Notes: a model not told the origin generated them from the letters alone. 64,000 nucleotides of DNA from Pomphorhynchus laevis (GCA_012934845.2 WNNJ02001308.1:62001-126000), one strand, 5' to 3'. Positions 10,591 to 21,926 are shown, counted from the first letter of the stretch. Numbers and translations: made by a program.

Positions 10591-11781
10591 CTAGTCGCAA
10601 CTAGAGGCGGAAAAGTCGCCTTTACCGCTTCCCGTCACGACAAATGGAGTCGCTTGCCCACGGGCGATATCTTCATTTCCCTCGTTAGCCATAGCCCAAA
10701 TCGAATCCTTCCGAGCAAGCTTCAGAGCGGCTATGCTTAGCGCTGACCCGTTTCGTTTCTTAGATTTTGGTGGCTTCTTAATATTGTTGGTCTTCCCAGA
10801 AGGAGGAGAACGGAAGGATTCCGCTAATTGACCCACCAATTTTTGGACCAATTTTTCAAGTTGAATCATTGATGCCTGATGCTGCATTTCAATAAGTTTA
10901 AGAATTTCTGTGTCCGGCATCCTGTCGTCATTCTTGTTAGACGATACAGCTTCCACGAAGCTAGTCGGTTTTGCTGTTACACCCCTGTGTCTCTTTTGGT
11001 ACGCCTTAAAGATTTTACATTTTTTTGACCATGCGGGGTGCTCACCACCGCAGTTTGCGCAAAATGGCTTACTTTCGCACTTCTCAGGATGTATAGCAGT
11101 TGTACCACACACGCCGCACTTATGTGGTAAAGAACATCCAGTGGACCAATGCCCCCACTGATGACAATTGTTGCAGTGAGGGTACGTTAGTGAGTCGGTT
11201 TCGATTATTGAAAATCTCAAATTATACCCCATAAAAGGATTGCATGTTGAAATCGATAGTTTTAGAGCTTCATCAACCGGGGCATTGCAGAACGCAACGG
11301 GAATGGGGAAGCCTTTAATCCCTTTTATAAAGCGCACGTTAGAGATTTTGTAATCAGTTTCTAGGGCTGATATATCTTCTTCTGAAATGTATGTGGGCAT
11401 ATTATTTATCTTTATTGTTGCCAGGATTGGTTTGGAAGCAATTATGCCTTGTTCCGAATGCTCTTTTTTAAAGTAGTCTACGTACGACATTGCGAGATCA
11501 GGAGTGCAGAATGAGATTTTAATCTCAGATTCATAATATTTAATCGCATTGAACAATATCCTTTTTTTAAATCGATGAGCAAAGCCTCTTATAAAAACAT
11601 TGAACATGTTCTGCCTTTCCAGAGGCACCAAAAGTCTGATAATCACCAGGTTGGATAATTTTGGTACCGGGGGAAGTTCACCCTCCGGAATATATTCAAG
11701 AGAACCTAAATCTCCACTTACCTCGTTTATTGCATTGGCAGGAAAATTAGTTTTCATTGAGTTCTTTGAACGCTCCGACAT
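10591..11781 (-). CDS. LINE-A ORF1: zinc-knuckle nucleic-acid-binding protein
   Basis: An uninterrupted 396-codon frame. The N-terminal two thirds carry an RRM-like region; three CCHC knuckles follow at about residues 200-245: CNNCHQWGHWSTGC, CGVCGTTAIHPEKC and CANCGGEHPAWSKKC. This order is typical of ORF1 proteins of the Jockey/I/R1 group, which package the LINE RNA. The C-terminus is basic (KPPKSKKRNG). It lies just upstream of ORF2 on the same strand. The open frame suggests this insertion is not old, although ORF2 is already broken. Confidence 0.9.
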   Translation of the reverse strand: MSERSKNSMKTNFPANAINEVSGDLGSLEYIPEGELPPVPKLSNLVIIRLLVPLERQNMFNVFIRGFAHRFKKRILFNAIKYYESEIKISFCTPDLAMSYVDYFKKEHSEQGIIASKPILATIKINNMPTYISEEDISALETDYKISNVRFIKGIKGFPIPVAFCNAPVDEALKLSISTCNPFMGYNLRFSIIETDSLTYPHCNNCHQWGHWSTGCSLPHKCGVCGTTAIHPEKCESKPFCANCGGEHPAWSKKCKIFKAYQKRHRGVTAKPTSFVEAVSSNKNDDRMPDTEILKLIEMQHQASMIQLEKLVQKLVGQLAESFRSPPSGKTNNIKKPPKSKKRNGSALSIAALKLARKDSIWAMANEGNEDIARGQATPFVVTGSGKGDFSASSCD

Positions 11782-11795
11782 GCTGTATGTATACC

Positions 11796-12340
11796 GCTAA
11801 AACAGTGTCAGTGTGCTTTTCCGCTATTCATAAGATATTATATTTATGAATTCAATAACACATCAACAATATGTGAGAATTTATAGTGTATTAATAATAT
11901 ACATAGTGTGGCCTATTTTAGTGGTAATACTGTTGGATTTATTGCCTTATATAAGCAAGCTTTATAAATAAAAACTTTATAAATGAATATTAGTTCAGTT
12001 GTATAAATTTTTATTAAACTACCGTATAAAAATAATATATTCAAAACGATCAGTTATCATCACTTTAATAAATACTATATCTGGCTAAATCATTACTTAA
12101 ATACAATAAAGCATTTATTTTTAAATACTATAAAATACTAGACTCAGTTAGTTGACTGGTTGGTTAATCGATTATTAATGACCATATATTGATGCATTAA
12201 TTAATAAAACCGCACTGCGTACGAATTCATGTCAATTTAGTGATTATTTCATTGCGAATATGTATAACATAAGGTGGCTAATAGCATCGAAAAATTGGTT
12301 TGATTGTATTCTTCAACTTCCAGAATACTAATTAATAGAC
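11796..12340. other. AT-rich stretch without a recognised gene
   Basis: No coding signal or clear repeat. If the candidate minus-strand exon at 12348 is real, this is intron sequence downstream of its donor. Confidence 0.4.
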
Positions 12341-12347
12341 AACTCAC

Positions 12348-12426
12348 CTTTTGATTGAATGCTTGTCCCATTTATATTCGATATAAACAATATGGCTAGC
12401 ACTGAAAATAGAGTTGCTAAACGAAT
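12348..12426 (-). CDS. Possible short internal exon
   Basis: The minus strand shows a strong donor AAAAG|GTGAGT at 12348/12347 and two acceptors: TCTATTTTCAG (exon from 12401) and TATATTTAG (exon from 12426). From the inner acceptor the exon reads ASHIVYIEYKWDKHSIK. From the outer one in phase 0 it reads IRLATLFSVLAILFISNING, which looks like a signal peptide. I cannot choose between them without transcripts. Confidence 0.3.
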
Positions 12427-12486
12427 CTAAATATACAAACACAAAATTAGTTATAATGAGAAGATAATCTATGTCATTTAATTTCA

Positions 12487-12788
12487 TAAGTAAATAAATA
12501 AGGGTTTTATTAATAACTATATAACCGATAAAAACTTTAAGAAACAAAAACATGCAACTTTAAATAGAAGCCGTTCACGACGTGTATTTTGAAATCTTCA
12601 ACTTATCTTTACGGCCTCAGGTCCAGAGAGATCTGAGCCCCCGGCCGCACCAGCGCGCCACCCTCTGACTGAACCATTCGGGGTCTCTCACACACCTAAG
12701 AGTCCAGTCAAGGCGGACTATGGTTGGTAATCTCGAGATGAGGAGCTTGAGAAACCTTAGTCTTTGTTCTGGGGGACGTCCTCGTGAG
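12487..12788 (-). mobile_element. 5'-truncated LINE-A-family 3' fragment with 10-bp target duplication
   Basis: It carries the 3' UTR and the last part of ORF2 of the LINE-A family, nearly identical to 7985-8275. It is flanked by ATTTAATTTC at 12477-12486 and 12789-12798, a clean 10-bp target duplication, with a short TTATTTAC-type tail. It interrupts a region with possible minus-strand exons. Confidence 0.9.
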
Positions 12789-12870
12789 ATTTAATTTCGA
12801 ATTTTGGGGCAGGATCGATAAACACTAGTTTACTGCTGCTTGCATCATCAAAAACAAAACGTACAATTGT
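12789..12870 (-). CDS. Possible last exon cut by the LINE insertion
   Basis: The minus strand reads TIVRFVFDDASSSKLVFIDP and continues APKFEIK, after which the uninterrupted allele would have TGA. The LINE fragment is inserted over this stop, so the frame now runs a few codons into LINE sequence. A TGA (12871-12873) lies just upstream in the same frame with no AG between, so the exon has no simple acceptor. It may be a pseudogene or chance. Confidence 0.2.
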
Positions 12871-13147
12871 TCATCCTGTTTTGCTAAAAATATACATTTT
12901 TTCATTAGATGAACAAATAAACGTTATGTTTCCTATGATGTTAGCAGCAGCTAGCGACGAAATATAAAAACAATTAGTGTTTATTTATCCTGCTTCAACG
13001 TTCCAATTTAGCAATAAAGTAATATAAGTTATTTTTAAGTTTATATTTATCTGAGGAGATTTATTACCCATTGCCGCCTCTCGGCGTTTGGGAAAAAGAA
13101 AATTACAAATATACAAATACAAAAATTGGTTCTCTGGAATAAGATAC

Positions 13148-13210
13148 CTGAGCCAAATTAAATAAAGCAAATAAGAAAGTTATTACAACTTGTCGACTTG
13201 GGAGTGACAT
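13148..13210 (-). CDS. Possible signal-peptide first exon
   Basis: The 21 codons from ATG at 13210 read MSLPSRQVVITFLFALFNLA plus Gln, a plausible signal peptide, and end at a donor CAG|GTATCT in phase 0. The partner exon is not certain; 12348-12426 and 12789-12870 lie downstream on the same strand. Confidence 0.3.
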
Positions 13211-13212
13211 TT

Positions 13213-14639
13213 TAGAAATTAAGCTACAATTGAAGACGTGCAGAAGCGATGAACAACTTTGTAGACAGTAATGGCATATACATGATGCAGTGCGCTGGTG
13301 ATAATTTACTTGTAATTTACAAAATTTATCATGTTTTTTAAGTTTATATTTATTGAACAAGTAAAGAAAAAATCAAAACATTCATTATTTATAAGCGAAA
13401 GAATTATTGTTCTATTAACATTCGTTAATTTACAATTTAAAATGTAAAATAAAAAATTTTTTATGTACTCAGCGTTCAGCATAATTGCTTCTCTAATCTA
13501 AATATAAGTTAGCAAATCTACCTGACAATTTAATAATTTATAATATATTGTATTTTTAAGTGAAAAGCGTTGTTTTTTAGTCGTTTACCTAGTCTCAAAA
13601 GACCAAAAGTTTTAATATCATTGACTATAGTAAAATAAATGCCGAATTAAAATAGACTTTTCAAGTAAACACGAAAACGAACCACACACGACTGTGGGCC
13701 AACTAAGGTTATATAAGCCCGACATCAGATATTTAATGTACATTCATATGGAATCAAAAAGGAACTAGATAATACGGAAAAAGATAAAATGGCTAAATAA
13801 TGTTGATCCGTAATAAAGACATAATATGCGAGATATTGTTTACTTTATCAATGTAAAAAATAATGTGAATTGATTATTGATATATAATTGTTTAAAATTA
13901 ATTATTGATTTTTGTTAATTAATTATTGAATTTATTAATTGTGGCTGCGCTTCTAATGACGATTCAATCATATATACAGGATGATTATCAATTTAATATT
14001 AATATGAATATCACAGATGCAATCAAGTACAATTAATATGAATATAAAAGCTAGAATATTTTTATTTGTGGATTTTTTAAAGATCACTGTGATAAATTTA
14101 AAAATGTTGACGTAATTCAGAGCTCCGTCGAATAGGCAAGTTCAATATTAAAATATTATTACTTCTCCTTAAAAAAAATAATTTGTTTCATTTTCTACTT
14201 GAGCGAATGCCAGCTTCATTTGATACTACATGGACATGGGGGTTAGCTATAATAAACTTGTTAGATTCGGCAAACTGAATGAACAAATTGTAAACGAAGG
14301 AGTGCACTCGCACTATCAGTAGTAAGTGAATGATATTCACTGAGACTAGAATAACAGAAGATAAATCAAGTAAAAATTGATAGATGTAAAGAGTCTAGCA
14401 CAAAAATCCAAATACTAATAATTATTTCAACGTTAATCACATATATTGAAATGATCTTAAATTTTGCTTTAAAAAGGACGTTTATTCTTGACTAAGTTTA
14501 ATTACTTGAATAACAGCATGCTTTAACAATCGTGGAGTTACAAACTTTATCATTACAGTAACATACGATCATAACATATGACATAATATGACAGTAAAAT
14601 ATAATTGACGTCATGTGAAATGCCATTGATATGTGAATA
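13213..14639. other. AT-rich stretch without a recognised gene
   Basis: No domain-bearing frame and no clear repeat apart from short AT-rich words. Confidence 0.5.
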
Positions 14640-15540
14640 CATATAAGCAGAAAAGAGCAATATAACAAATAGTATAATATAAACGGAATAGCAATATAAA
14701 CAGAATATAAAAATATACAGAATAGAACAAAATAAACAGAACAGCACAATATAAACAGAATAGCGCAATATAAACATAATAGCACGATATAAACAAAATA
14801 TAAAAATAATATAAATATAAACGGAATAGCATAATATAAACAGAATATAGATATAAATAGAATATAAAAAGAATATAAATATAAACAAAATATAAAAATA
14901 TACAGAATAGCACAATATAAACAGAATAGAACAATATAAACACAGAATCGGAATGAGACATGCTGGGTTGAAATATCTGTGAATGGTTTTAGGGCCAAAC
15001 CCAGCCAAAAAACGTTGAAAACGTTTAAGATTTTGTTATCAATATTTCTTCCACTAATTGCGGACATCGTCAGGATAAATTGTAAGTATTTGTAATCAAG
15101 AAAGTTTTTACTTCAAAGAAATATTTCTTTATCAAAGAAATATTGATAACAAAATTTTAAACGTTTTTAACGTTTTTTGGCTGGGTTTGGCCCTAAAACC
15201 ATTCACACATATAAACATAATTAAGCAATATAAGCAAAATAGCATAATATAAACAGAATATCGCAATATAAATATAAGAGCACAATAAAAACAGAATATA
15301 AAAAGAATATAAATATAAAGAATAGCATAATATAAACAAAACATAAAAGGAATATAAATATAAACAGAATATAAAAATATAGAGAATAGCCTAATATCAA
15401 CAGAATAGCACAATATAAACAAAACAGCGCAATATAATCAGAATATGAATATAAACAGAAATAAAATGAATATAAATATAAAATAAATATAAAAATATGC
15501 AGAATAAAAAAATAAGTAAACTAGCAGCACAATTGGAGAT
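14640..15540. repeat. AATATAAACAGAATAG minisatellite split by a fold-back element
   Basis: 14640-14960 and 15205-15530 consist of degenerate units of about 16 bp (AATATAAACAGAATAGCAC and shorter forms). Between them 14969-15209 is a fold-back whose arms, including GGGCCAAACCCAGCC, are almost perfect inverted copies. Its loop holds, on the minus strand, CUGACGA (15067-15073) followed by a weak hairpin and GAAA (15045-15048). Several overlapping Tyr/Ile-rich open frames here are products of the repeat. Confidence 0.8.
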
Positions 15541-15889
15541 CTTACTGTTATAAGATAAGTGAGAGTTTATAGTATGAGAGAACTGCTGGCAAATGAGCTA
15601 GCATGTAATTTAGAGACGCAATGGAGTTTAAGAATCGTGTCAAATTTCAACATATAAATTTTTGAGTTTGGTGTTTCGTGTGGCTAAAAAGGAATAATCC
15701 ATTAAGCAGACGAGTTTTTTGAATTATCAAACACAAATACGTTTATCATCAGAGTGCAAAGTTAATTGTTACAGATCAGATACCTCGTCAATATATATTC
15801 TTTGCAGTTTTCATTAAGAAAATTATTTCCTCGAGATTACTCAATATAGATTTATAATCACTATATATAGATTGATTATAAATCTTATA

Positions 15890-16040
15890 TATAGTAATTG
15901 AGTTAAACCGTCAACAAAGACAGAAATAAGAGCACTTGATTACTGACGAAGCTTTATTGTTGAAGAGAAACGCGTTTATAAAAAACACATCAGGTGTTCT
16001 TATTTATTTCTGTTTTTTTGACGGTTTAACTCAATTACAA
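15890..16040. repeat. Fold-back repeat
   Basis: The GAGTTAAACCGTCAA…GAAATAAGAGCAC arm at 15899-15935 returns inverted at 15989-16030. The loop contains CTGACGA (15943-15949) and GAAACG (15967-15972) on the plus strand, a weak member of the hammerhead-like module series. Confidence 0.6.
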
Positions 16041-16149
16041 TATATACAAAAAGGATCTCAACATGGACGATCCCGTCAACAGCCGGTTTAACGATCATTA
16101 CTAATATATATAAACTAACCAAGCCAAATTTAGAAACAAAATGTATAGT

Positions 16150-16345
16150 TTTTTTAAAGCTTTCGGCGTGAGCCTTCTCCAGTAATTTACTAAATAACTG
16201 AAGTAAATACTTTAGTAAATACTGAAGTATTTACATTTAGTAAATACTTCAGTAAATTAGTATAGTATTAATAAATATTATTAGTAACACTAGCACAAGC
16301 TCGTGCTAGTGTTACTGAAGAAGGGAAGTATCCCGTAAACGTTAT
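16150..16345. repeat. Fold-back repeat with two hammerhead-like arms
   Basis: Minus strand, 16157-16185: CUGGAGA, hairpin GGC-UCAC-GCC, GAAAGC. Plus strand, 16315-16341: CUGAAGA, hairpin GGGA-AGUA-UCCC, then UAAACG. Between them lie short inverted repeats (AGTAAATACTT; CTAGCACAAGCTCGTGCTAG). Confidence 0.55.
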
Positions 16346-16625
16346 AAAATAAATCTTGATTTTATTGTCCTGATTTCATCCAACAATAATTAGTATTGTA
16401 TAATATGAATCCGATTGAAGAAAGGATCGCAGGAGGCGGTTCTATCGCACAAAATCAATCTAATATAAATTTATATATATAATATTTATATATTTATACA
16501 AATATAAATATTTGTATAAATATATAATATAAATATATTTTATATTAAAATATATTAATATATAAATAAATTTTCTTCTTTTTCAAGAAAAGTTATAAGT
16601 GTTCAAATTAATTACAATATATGAC

Positions 16626-16656
16626 CTGAAGAAAACCCTATTGTGGGTCGAAACGT
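16626..16656 (+). ncRNA. Hammerhead-like module
   Basis: CUGAAGA (16626-16632), a 4-bp stem ACCC/GGGU (16635-16648), then CGAAACG. This is the best-preserved core of the CUGAAGA…GAAACG series in this area. Helices I and III are not evident by eye. Confidence 0.4.
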
Positions 16657-16699
16657 TGTCGAAATAATATAGTTGTTAAAGTATGGTTTTCATTGGATT

Positions 16700-17763
16700 T
16701 TACAAATATATGAACATATCCACGACGGATCCCATGTCGCATCAAGAATACACAAATCAAAAATATATATTTATATATTTATTTATATGCGAGTTGTATC
16801 CGCTCATTGGTTTGAAAGCATCACATAACAATGTGAGAGTAGTTATTAAATTTTACTGCTAGCTATTATTTCGTAGCGAATATATATTAAATAAGTCCTT
16901 ATTTGAATAAATCCCCGTAATAAGTTTAATAATAACTTCTATTGTTGTATTCTAAACCTTTGAAGAATATCGTCAATTTTGCTCGGCTATGCTGTAATGC
17001 ACTTACCATTTTTGGCGTGAAAATTCCTTATCTTCGAAAGCCTACTTTATTCCTACTTATATATCTTTATATAATATAGGACTAAGTTACACGTCTTTGC
17101 AAATGAAAAAGTATATATTGTTTACTACACCAATATTCATCAATCAGTGTTATGTTTCTTGTCACAATGTCTTTAGAAATAGCAATCGCCCTTTAAAGGC
17201 TACTACTCTTTTGGTAACACTAAAAACATTTGCGCAGAATGTAGTAAAAACAAAAGACACATACTCTCCCACAAGCATCACCAACTGAAAATAAAGACTA
17301 TAAAATGACGGCCTATCCGAAAAATTTCATAATATATTTATAAATACATTGAGAGAGATAACAAGGAATAACGCTAACCCCGTTCTTGCCAAGAGTGATT
17401 GATTTCTCAAGGTGGTATCAACAAAGGCAATATCCATAGTGGTAGCAGCAATAAATAATTAATAATAGTTATTCAACTATATATGCGATTGTACTTTAGA
17501 ATTGGAGACAACTTTGCTAGCTTTTATAAACTGAAGAAGTATATCCAACAAGGCGTTACTTCTTTACAACTGCACACTATATTAATTAAGCACAAGTTTG
17601 AGTTACTTTAATGCTCTTGATATTGGCCAAGTATAGAGTAGACAAGTTTATTAAAGTAAAATATCACTTATATGACGCCCATTTCAGTTAATAAATGACC
17701 TTTGAATTTCGTTCTACGAAACTTCTTTAAATACACCGCTTTAAATTAAAAGCGGTGTATTTA
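16700..17763. other. AT-rich stretch without a recognised gene
   Basis: No coding frame with recognisable content. A short inverted repeat (ACACCGCTTTAAATTAAAAGCGGTGT) lies at 17731-17760, next to the Naiad 3' end. Confidence 0.5.
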
Positions 17764-17974
17764 AACAAATTAAATCAGCTAACTGAGTTTACGTATTGTT
17801 ATATAATTATAAAATAAACAAAACATAATAATGCTAAATCAAAATTTAATAATTAAATAATAAAATTAATAATTGTTTTTAGATTTTCTATAATTTAAAT
17901 CAAGTTAAAAAATAAAAAAATAAAATTTAAAATAAACGTCATTTTTATGAATTGACTAATAAATAACAGACGTT

Positions 17975-18062
17975 GTATCAGAATAAGAATTAGAGGTCAT
18001 CAGGAGGAACTGCTATGCTATCAGGTTTCGGCCTCTAACTCCTCTACCCAACATAGCAGCGG
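17975..18062 (-). other. Conserved structured module in the Naiad 3' region
   Basis: The segment around GGAACTGCTATGCTATCAGG is far better conserved among copies than its AT-rich surroundings (copies at 39350-39400 and 48415-48460). CTGCTATG and CATAGCAG form an 8-bp inverted repeat and TTAGAGG/CCTCTAA a 7-bp one. CUGAUGA and GAAAC both occur on the sense strand but in the order GAAAC first, with no room for helix I, so I do not call a hammerhead. Confidence 0.5.
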
Positions 18063-18133
18063 GGCCAAATACATGCTAATGATGTATTTCCTCTGAAATA
18101 ACTATCTAGTATCTTATTCTAATGCAAAGTATA

Positions 18134-20845
18134 TTATTTATTATCCATCCATAAAAATTTGCCACTTAAGAGTTTAAATTTATTCTTTATATTATTGTGT
18201 TGATTTATATATTTTACTATTTTCTGCTTGATGTTATTTTTATAGTAACCTAGTTTAAAATATGTATCTATTAAATTATTTAAATGATTTTGAAGAAAGC
18301 CAATATCATTACATATTGTTGCAATTCTTAAAATTTCATTATTTAATGTATTATATTTTATATTATATGGTATGCATGAATGCTCATGCAAAAATATGTT
18401 TCTTGTAAATTTAAATATGTCATCTTTACGATATAAATTAATAGTAGTTTTATTTAATGTTAATTTAATGTTCATATCTAGATATACACCTTCTTTATCA
18501 TTAATATTGGTTTTGTTAAGAATAAGGCTTTCTGGATAAATGTGCTCACTAATTGAATAGAAATTATTAGAATTAAATACACATATATCATCAATGTATC
18601 GAAACATATATTTCATATATTTATATTGTTTAGATTTAGTTTTTACACAGTTATGAACAAATTCATATTCTATAAAGCTTAAAAACAAGTCAGCTATAAT
18701 TGGGCTACTATTACCACCCATTGGAACACCTTTTACTTGTCTAAATATAGATGTCCCTACTTTTAAATAATTTTGATTTATCAAAATATTTAAGGATTCT
18801 ATTAATTCAATTTTATCCATATATTTATATTTATTTGATGGTTTAATTTTTGTTAGATAGGCGTTATAATTATTATAACATATATATGTATATCTTTTTC
18901 CGAATATAAGATTAATTAATTTTACTAACGCTTCTTTAATATCTACTAAATCTAGATTTGTATAAAGCGTACTAAAATCGTATGTATTTATATTTTGAAA
19001 ATTTATTCCTTTTGTCTGTTCTAAAAATTCTTTTGTAGAATTAATACTGAAATAGTGTTTTATACCAGTATTAATTTCGATTACCTTGCAATATTTTTTA
19101 AAATGTGCTTTAATTACTTTAAGTATTTTATTCATATAGACAGAAAGTGGTTTTAATGTACATTTAAACGCACTACATATGAACCTAGGTTTTATTGGAT
19201 TTTTATGTAATTTTGGATTCCAATATAATATAGGTATAGTTTTATTATCTAATTCAACCTTTATACCCTTTTTATCCATTATAGAACAGTGACTTGTAAT
19301 AATTGTTTCTAAACTCAACTCACTACGTTCATATGTTGGATTTACATTTAAATCATTAGAATTAACCTCTTTCATTAGTATATCATAATAAAGCTTTTTG
19401 CATATGAAGACAAAGTTATTACTAGCTTTATCAATAGTTGTTATTATATAGTTATCCTTTAATTTAGTAAGTTCTTTATACATATCTTTATTAATTTTAT
19501 CTTTCCTTTTATAATTGTTTGTTATTTTCATTTTATTTTTAATTTTATCAAATATATAATCTTTCCAAATTTTTATCTTAGATATATTCGAGCTTTCACT
19601 ATTAATCAGCTTACTAAAGTAATCATTTAAGTTATTATATAACGAACTGTAAATTTTATTTTTGTCGTTGTTGTTATTTAATCTATATTTATACCCTTTT
19701 GATAGCAGCTTTCTTAATTCACAATTTTCAATTAATTCTAGATTATGGGTACATATATGTTCATTTATTTTATCAAAACTAAGACTTTTACAATTGCATT
19801 CTGTTTCCATTATGTTTCTAATATTATCGTTACATATTGATTTTAATTCTTTATTATAATTACAAATTTTTCGTCCTAATGGTGGTAGGAGTTTATACCT
19901 TATTTTAGGAATATATTTACTTAAATCTGACCCTATTATTTCTTTACTTTTAGAATTATTTAAAAGTCCGGCTATATTTATGTTATCTATACATTTATTA
20001 ATGAAGTTTATGGTTAATGTATATTTTCTATTGTTATTATTAACATTTATTGTACGATTATGGTATTTTGTATTACAATAACTGTCTATTATACAACTTA
20101 GCCTATCATAGTCGTTAATTAATTTTTGATTTATTGAACAAATGATATCTTTAGAAAAACTTCTTATATTTACATAAAGATCTTTTAGCTTATTATCACT
20201 TAAAAGTTGTTTTAATATTTCTAATTGTTCATTTATATACATATCTTTTTTAATATTTTTAACTCTATTTTTCCTATTCCTTTTATCACCATGACTTCTT
20301 GGTTTGAGTTTAACCGGATTATTATAATATAGTTGTTTATTATGTATTATACTACTTCTGCCAATTCCTTGTACCACGTCATTCAATCCTAATGGGTACA
20401 TGGAATTAAGCGTTTTAATCCAAAAATCTTCTTTTTCTAATAGTTTTTGATTTAATATTGAAATGTTTTCTTCGATAATATGTTCTAAAATAAATAATTT
20501 ACAGTTTTTAATATCATGTCCTATTAATCTCATATGTTTATGAAATATAGTTTGACTATTATGCTGTATATTATATATGTGTTGCCTAAACCTAGTTTTT
20601 AGCATTTGATATGTTTTTCCTATATATTGCAATCCACATGTACATTGTATAAGATACACTACACCTGCGGTATTGCAGTTACAATTAGTATTAATATTTA
20701 ATTAAAAACATTTGTTTGTCGTATTACTTACGATACAATTATTATTTATAACATCACAAACTATACAATTTTTTCTGTTACATTTAAAAGATCTAAAATT
20801 GAAATCATTAGTACTTACGTATTTTTCCAATATTGTTGAGTACAT
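18134..20845 (-). CDS. Naiad protein: Zn motif, GIY-YIG endonuclease, reverse transcriptase
   Basis: From ATG at 20845 the frame reads a Cys motif FKCNRKNCIVCD (CX4CX2C), then one in-frame TAA at 20702-20704, then NCNCN and the GIY-YIG nuclease: YLIQC…QYIGKTYQMLKTRFRQH, HKHMRLIGH and EKEDFWIKTL. About 450 residues of Lys/Asn-rich sequence follow. The RT has TYDFSTLYTNL (motif A, near 18975), KGVPMGGNSSPIIADL (motif B), FRYIDDIC (motif C, near 18590) and VYLDMNIKL. It ends at TAA, 18134. From the ATG downstream of the stop (20659) it is open for 841 codons. The nuclease would open target DNA and the RT copy the element RNA there. The stop may be a single mutation or may separate a short leader peptide. 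Confidence 0.88.
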
Positions 20846-21272
20846 GTAACTTTTAAGTCATAATTTTTAACGTTGCTTTTTCAATGTCGCCACCTAGTTT
20901 AGTTGACTCAGACTAAACTTACAACGGGCCATCCAGCAGCGTCTGACAGGGTGCTGCCCTGCTTAAGGCGGTTGCAGGCTGGAACAAGATCTATAAAGAT
21001 CTACCACCTTCACTCCACGCGCTACGCGACCTAGCTATTGGCCATTACCTGGTCTCTTAAACGTGATCACGTGAAGCAGTTTACATTTTAAAGTGTAAAC
21101 ACCTTGGGATGCAAACTTCTCCCTTTTTTAAGAATTAATAATTCATGCTTGTTTGAAAATAAGAAAAAATAATAGTAAAGTCGTAACCAATAATACATAG
21201 TTTCAGTATTTCTGACAGAGGTCATATTACCGGGAAAACAAAGTCCACAGGTCAATAATAACATGTCAGTAG

Positions 21273-21720
21273 AACAAATTAAATCAGCTAACTGAGTCTA
21301 CGTATTGTTATATAATTATAAAATAAACAAAACATAATAATGCTAAATCAAAATTTAATAATTAAATAATAAAATTAATAATTGTTTTTAGATTTTCTAT
21401 AATTTAAATCAAGTTAAAAAAAATAAAAAATAAAAAATAAAATTTAAAATAAACGTCATTTTTATGAATTGACTAACAAATAACAAACGTTGTATCAGCG
21501 GGGCCAAATACATGCTAATGATGTATTTCCTCTGAAATAACTATCTAGTATCTTATTCTAATACAAAGTATATTATTTATTATCCATCCATAAAAATTTG
21601 CCACTTAAGAGTTTAAATTTATTCTTTATATTATTGTGTTGATTTATATATTTTACTATTTTCTGCTTGATGTTATTTTTATAGTAACCTAGTTTAAAAT
21701 ATGTATCTATTAAATTATTT
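21273..21720 (-). mobile_element. Partial direct copy of the Naiad 3' end
   Basis: It repeats 17764-18280 in the same orientation, including the last 47 codons of the protein (NLIDTYFKLGYYKNN to FLWMDNK). It lacks exactly 78 bp corresponding to 17982-18059, the structured module, between two CAG triplets. It breaks off at 21720 into unrelated AT-rich sequence. Confidence 0.9.
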
Positions 21721-21926
21721 AAATATTTGTATTTAAATTTAATTATTTTAAATAATTTTAAATTATTGCTAAACACTATGGAAATTTCCTGGTAGTTAAC
21801 ACTATGGAAATTTTCAAGTATTTAAATATTTGTATTTAAATTTAATTATTTTAAATAATTTTAAATTATTGCTAAACACTATGGAAATTTCCTTTTAAAC
21901 GCGAAACGTAGTCGGCTAAGGAAATT
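21721..21926. repeat. Tandem duplication of about 103 bp
   Basis: AAATATTTGTATTTAAATTT starts at 21721 and again at 21824, each followed by TTGCTAAACACTATGGAAAT. It lies between the Naiad flank and the next retroelement. Confidence 0.75.

Larger units (their letters stand above)
7968..11784 (-). mobile_element. Jockey/I-group-like LINE (LINE-A) with 11-bp target duplication
   Basis: The insertion is flanked by GTATGTATACC at 7957-7967 and 11785-11795, an exact 11-bp target site duplication. On the minus strand it holds ORF1 (10591-11781), a broken ORF2 (8096-10556) and a 3' UTR ending in a (TTAC)n-like tail. The left copy of the duplication begins only three bases upstream of the ORF1 ATG, so the copy has almost no 5' UTR. 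The GC-rich coding body stands out from the AT-rich surroundings. A near-intact relative lies at 28347-32192. Confidence 0.9.
17764..21272 (-). mobile_element. Naiad-type Penelope-like retroelement, nearly full length
   Basis: It reads from about 21272 (5' leader, GC-richer, 20846-21272) through one long frame (20845-18134) to an AT-rich 3' region ending at AACAAATTAAATCAGCTAACTG (17764). The order zinc-binding Cys, GIY-YIG nuclease, reverse transcriptase is the permuted order of Naiad elements, unlike canonical Penelope, where GIY-YIG is C-terminal. It is followed upstream by a partial direct copy of its own 3' end (21273-21720), the tandem pLTR-like layout common in this order. Fragments of the same family occur at 6.4, 33.3, 39.2, 47.8, 48.5 and 61.1 kb. 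Confidence 0.88.

Noticed and set aside
14498-15422. Four overlapping open frames rich in Tyr, Ile and Phe that could be read as membrane proteins
   Set aside because: All are translations of the AATATAAACAGAATAG minisatellite in different frames.
17990-18060. Hammerhead in the Naiad 3' region (CUGAUGA and GAAAC both present)
   Set aside because: The boxes are in permuted order and only three bases separate the possible cleavage site from CUGAUGA, leaving no helix I. Kept only as a structured module.
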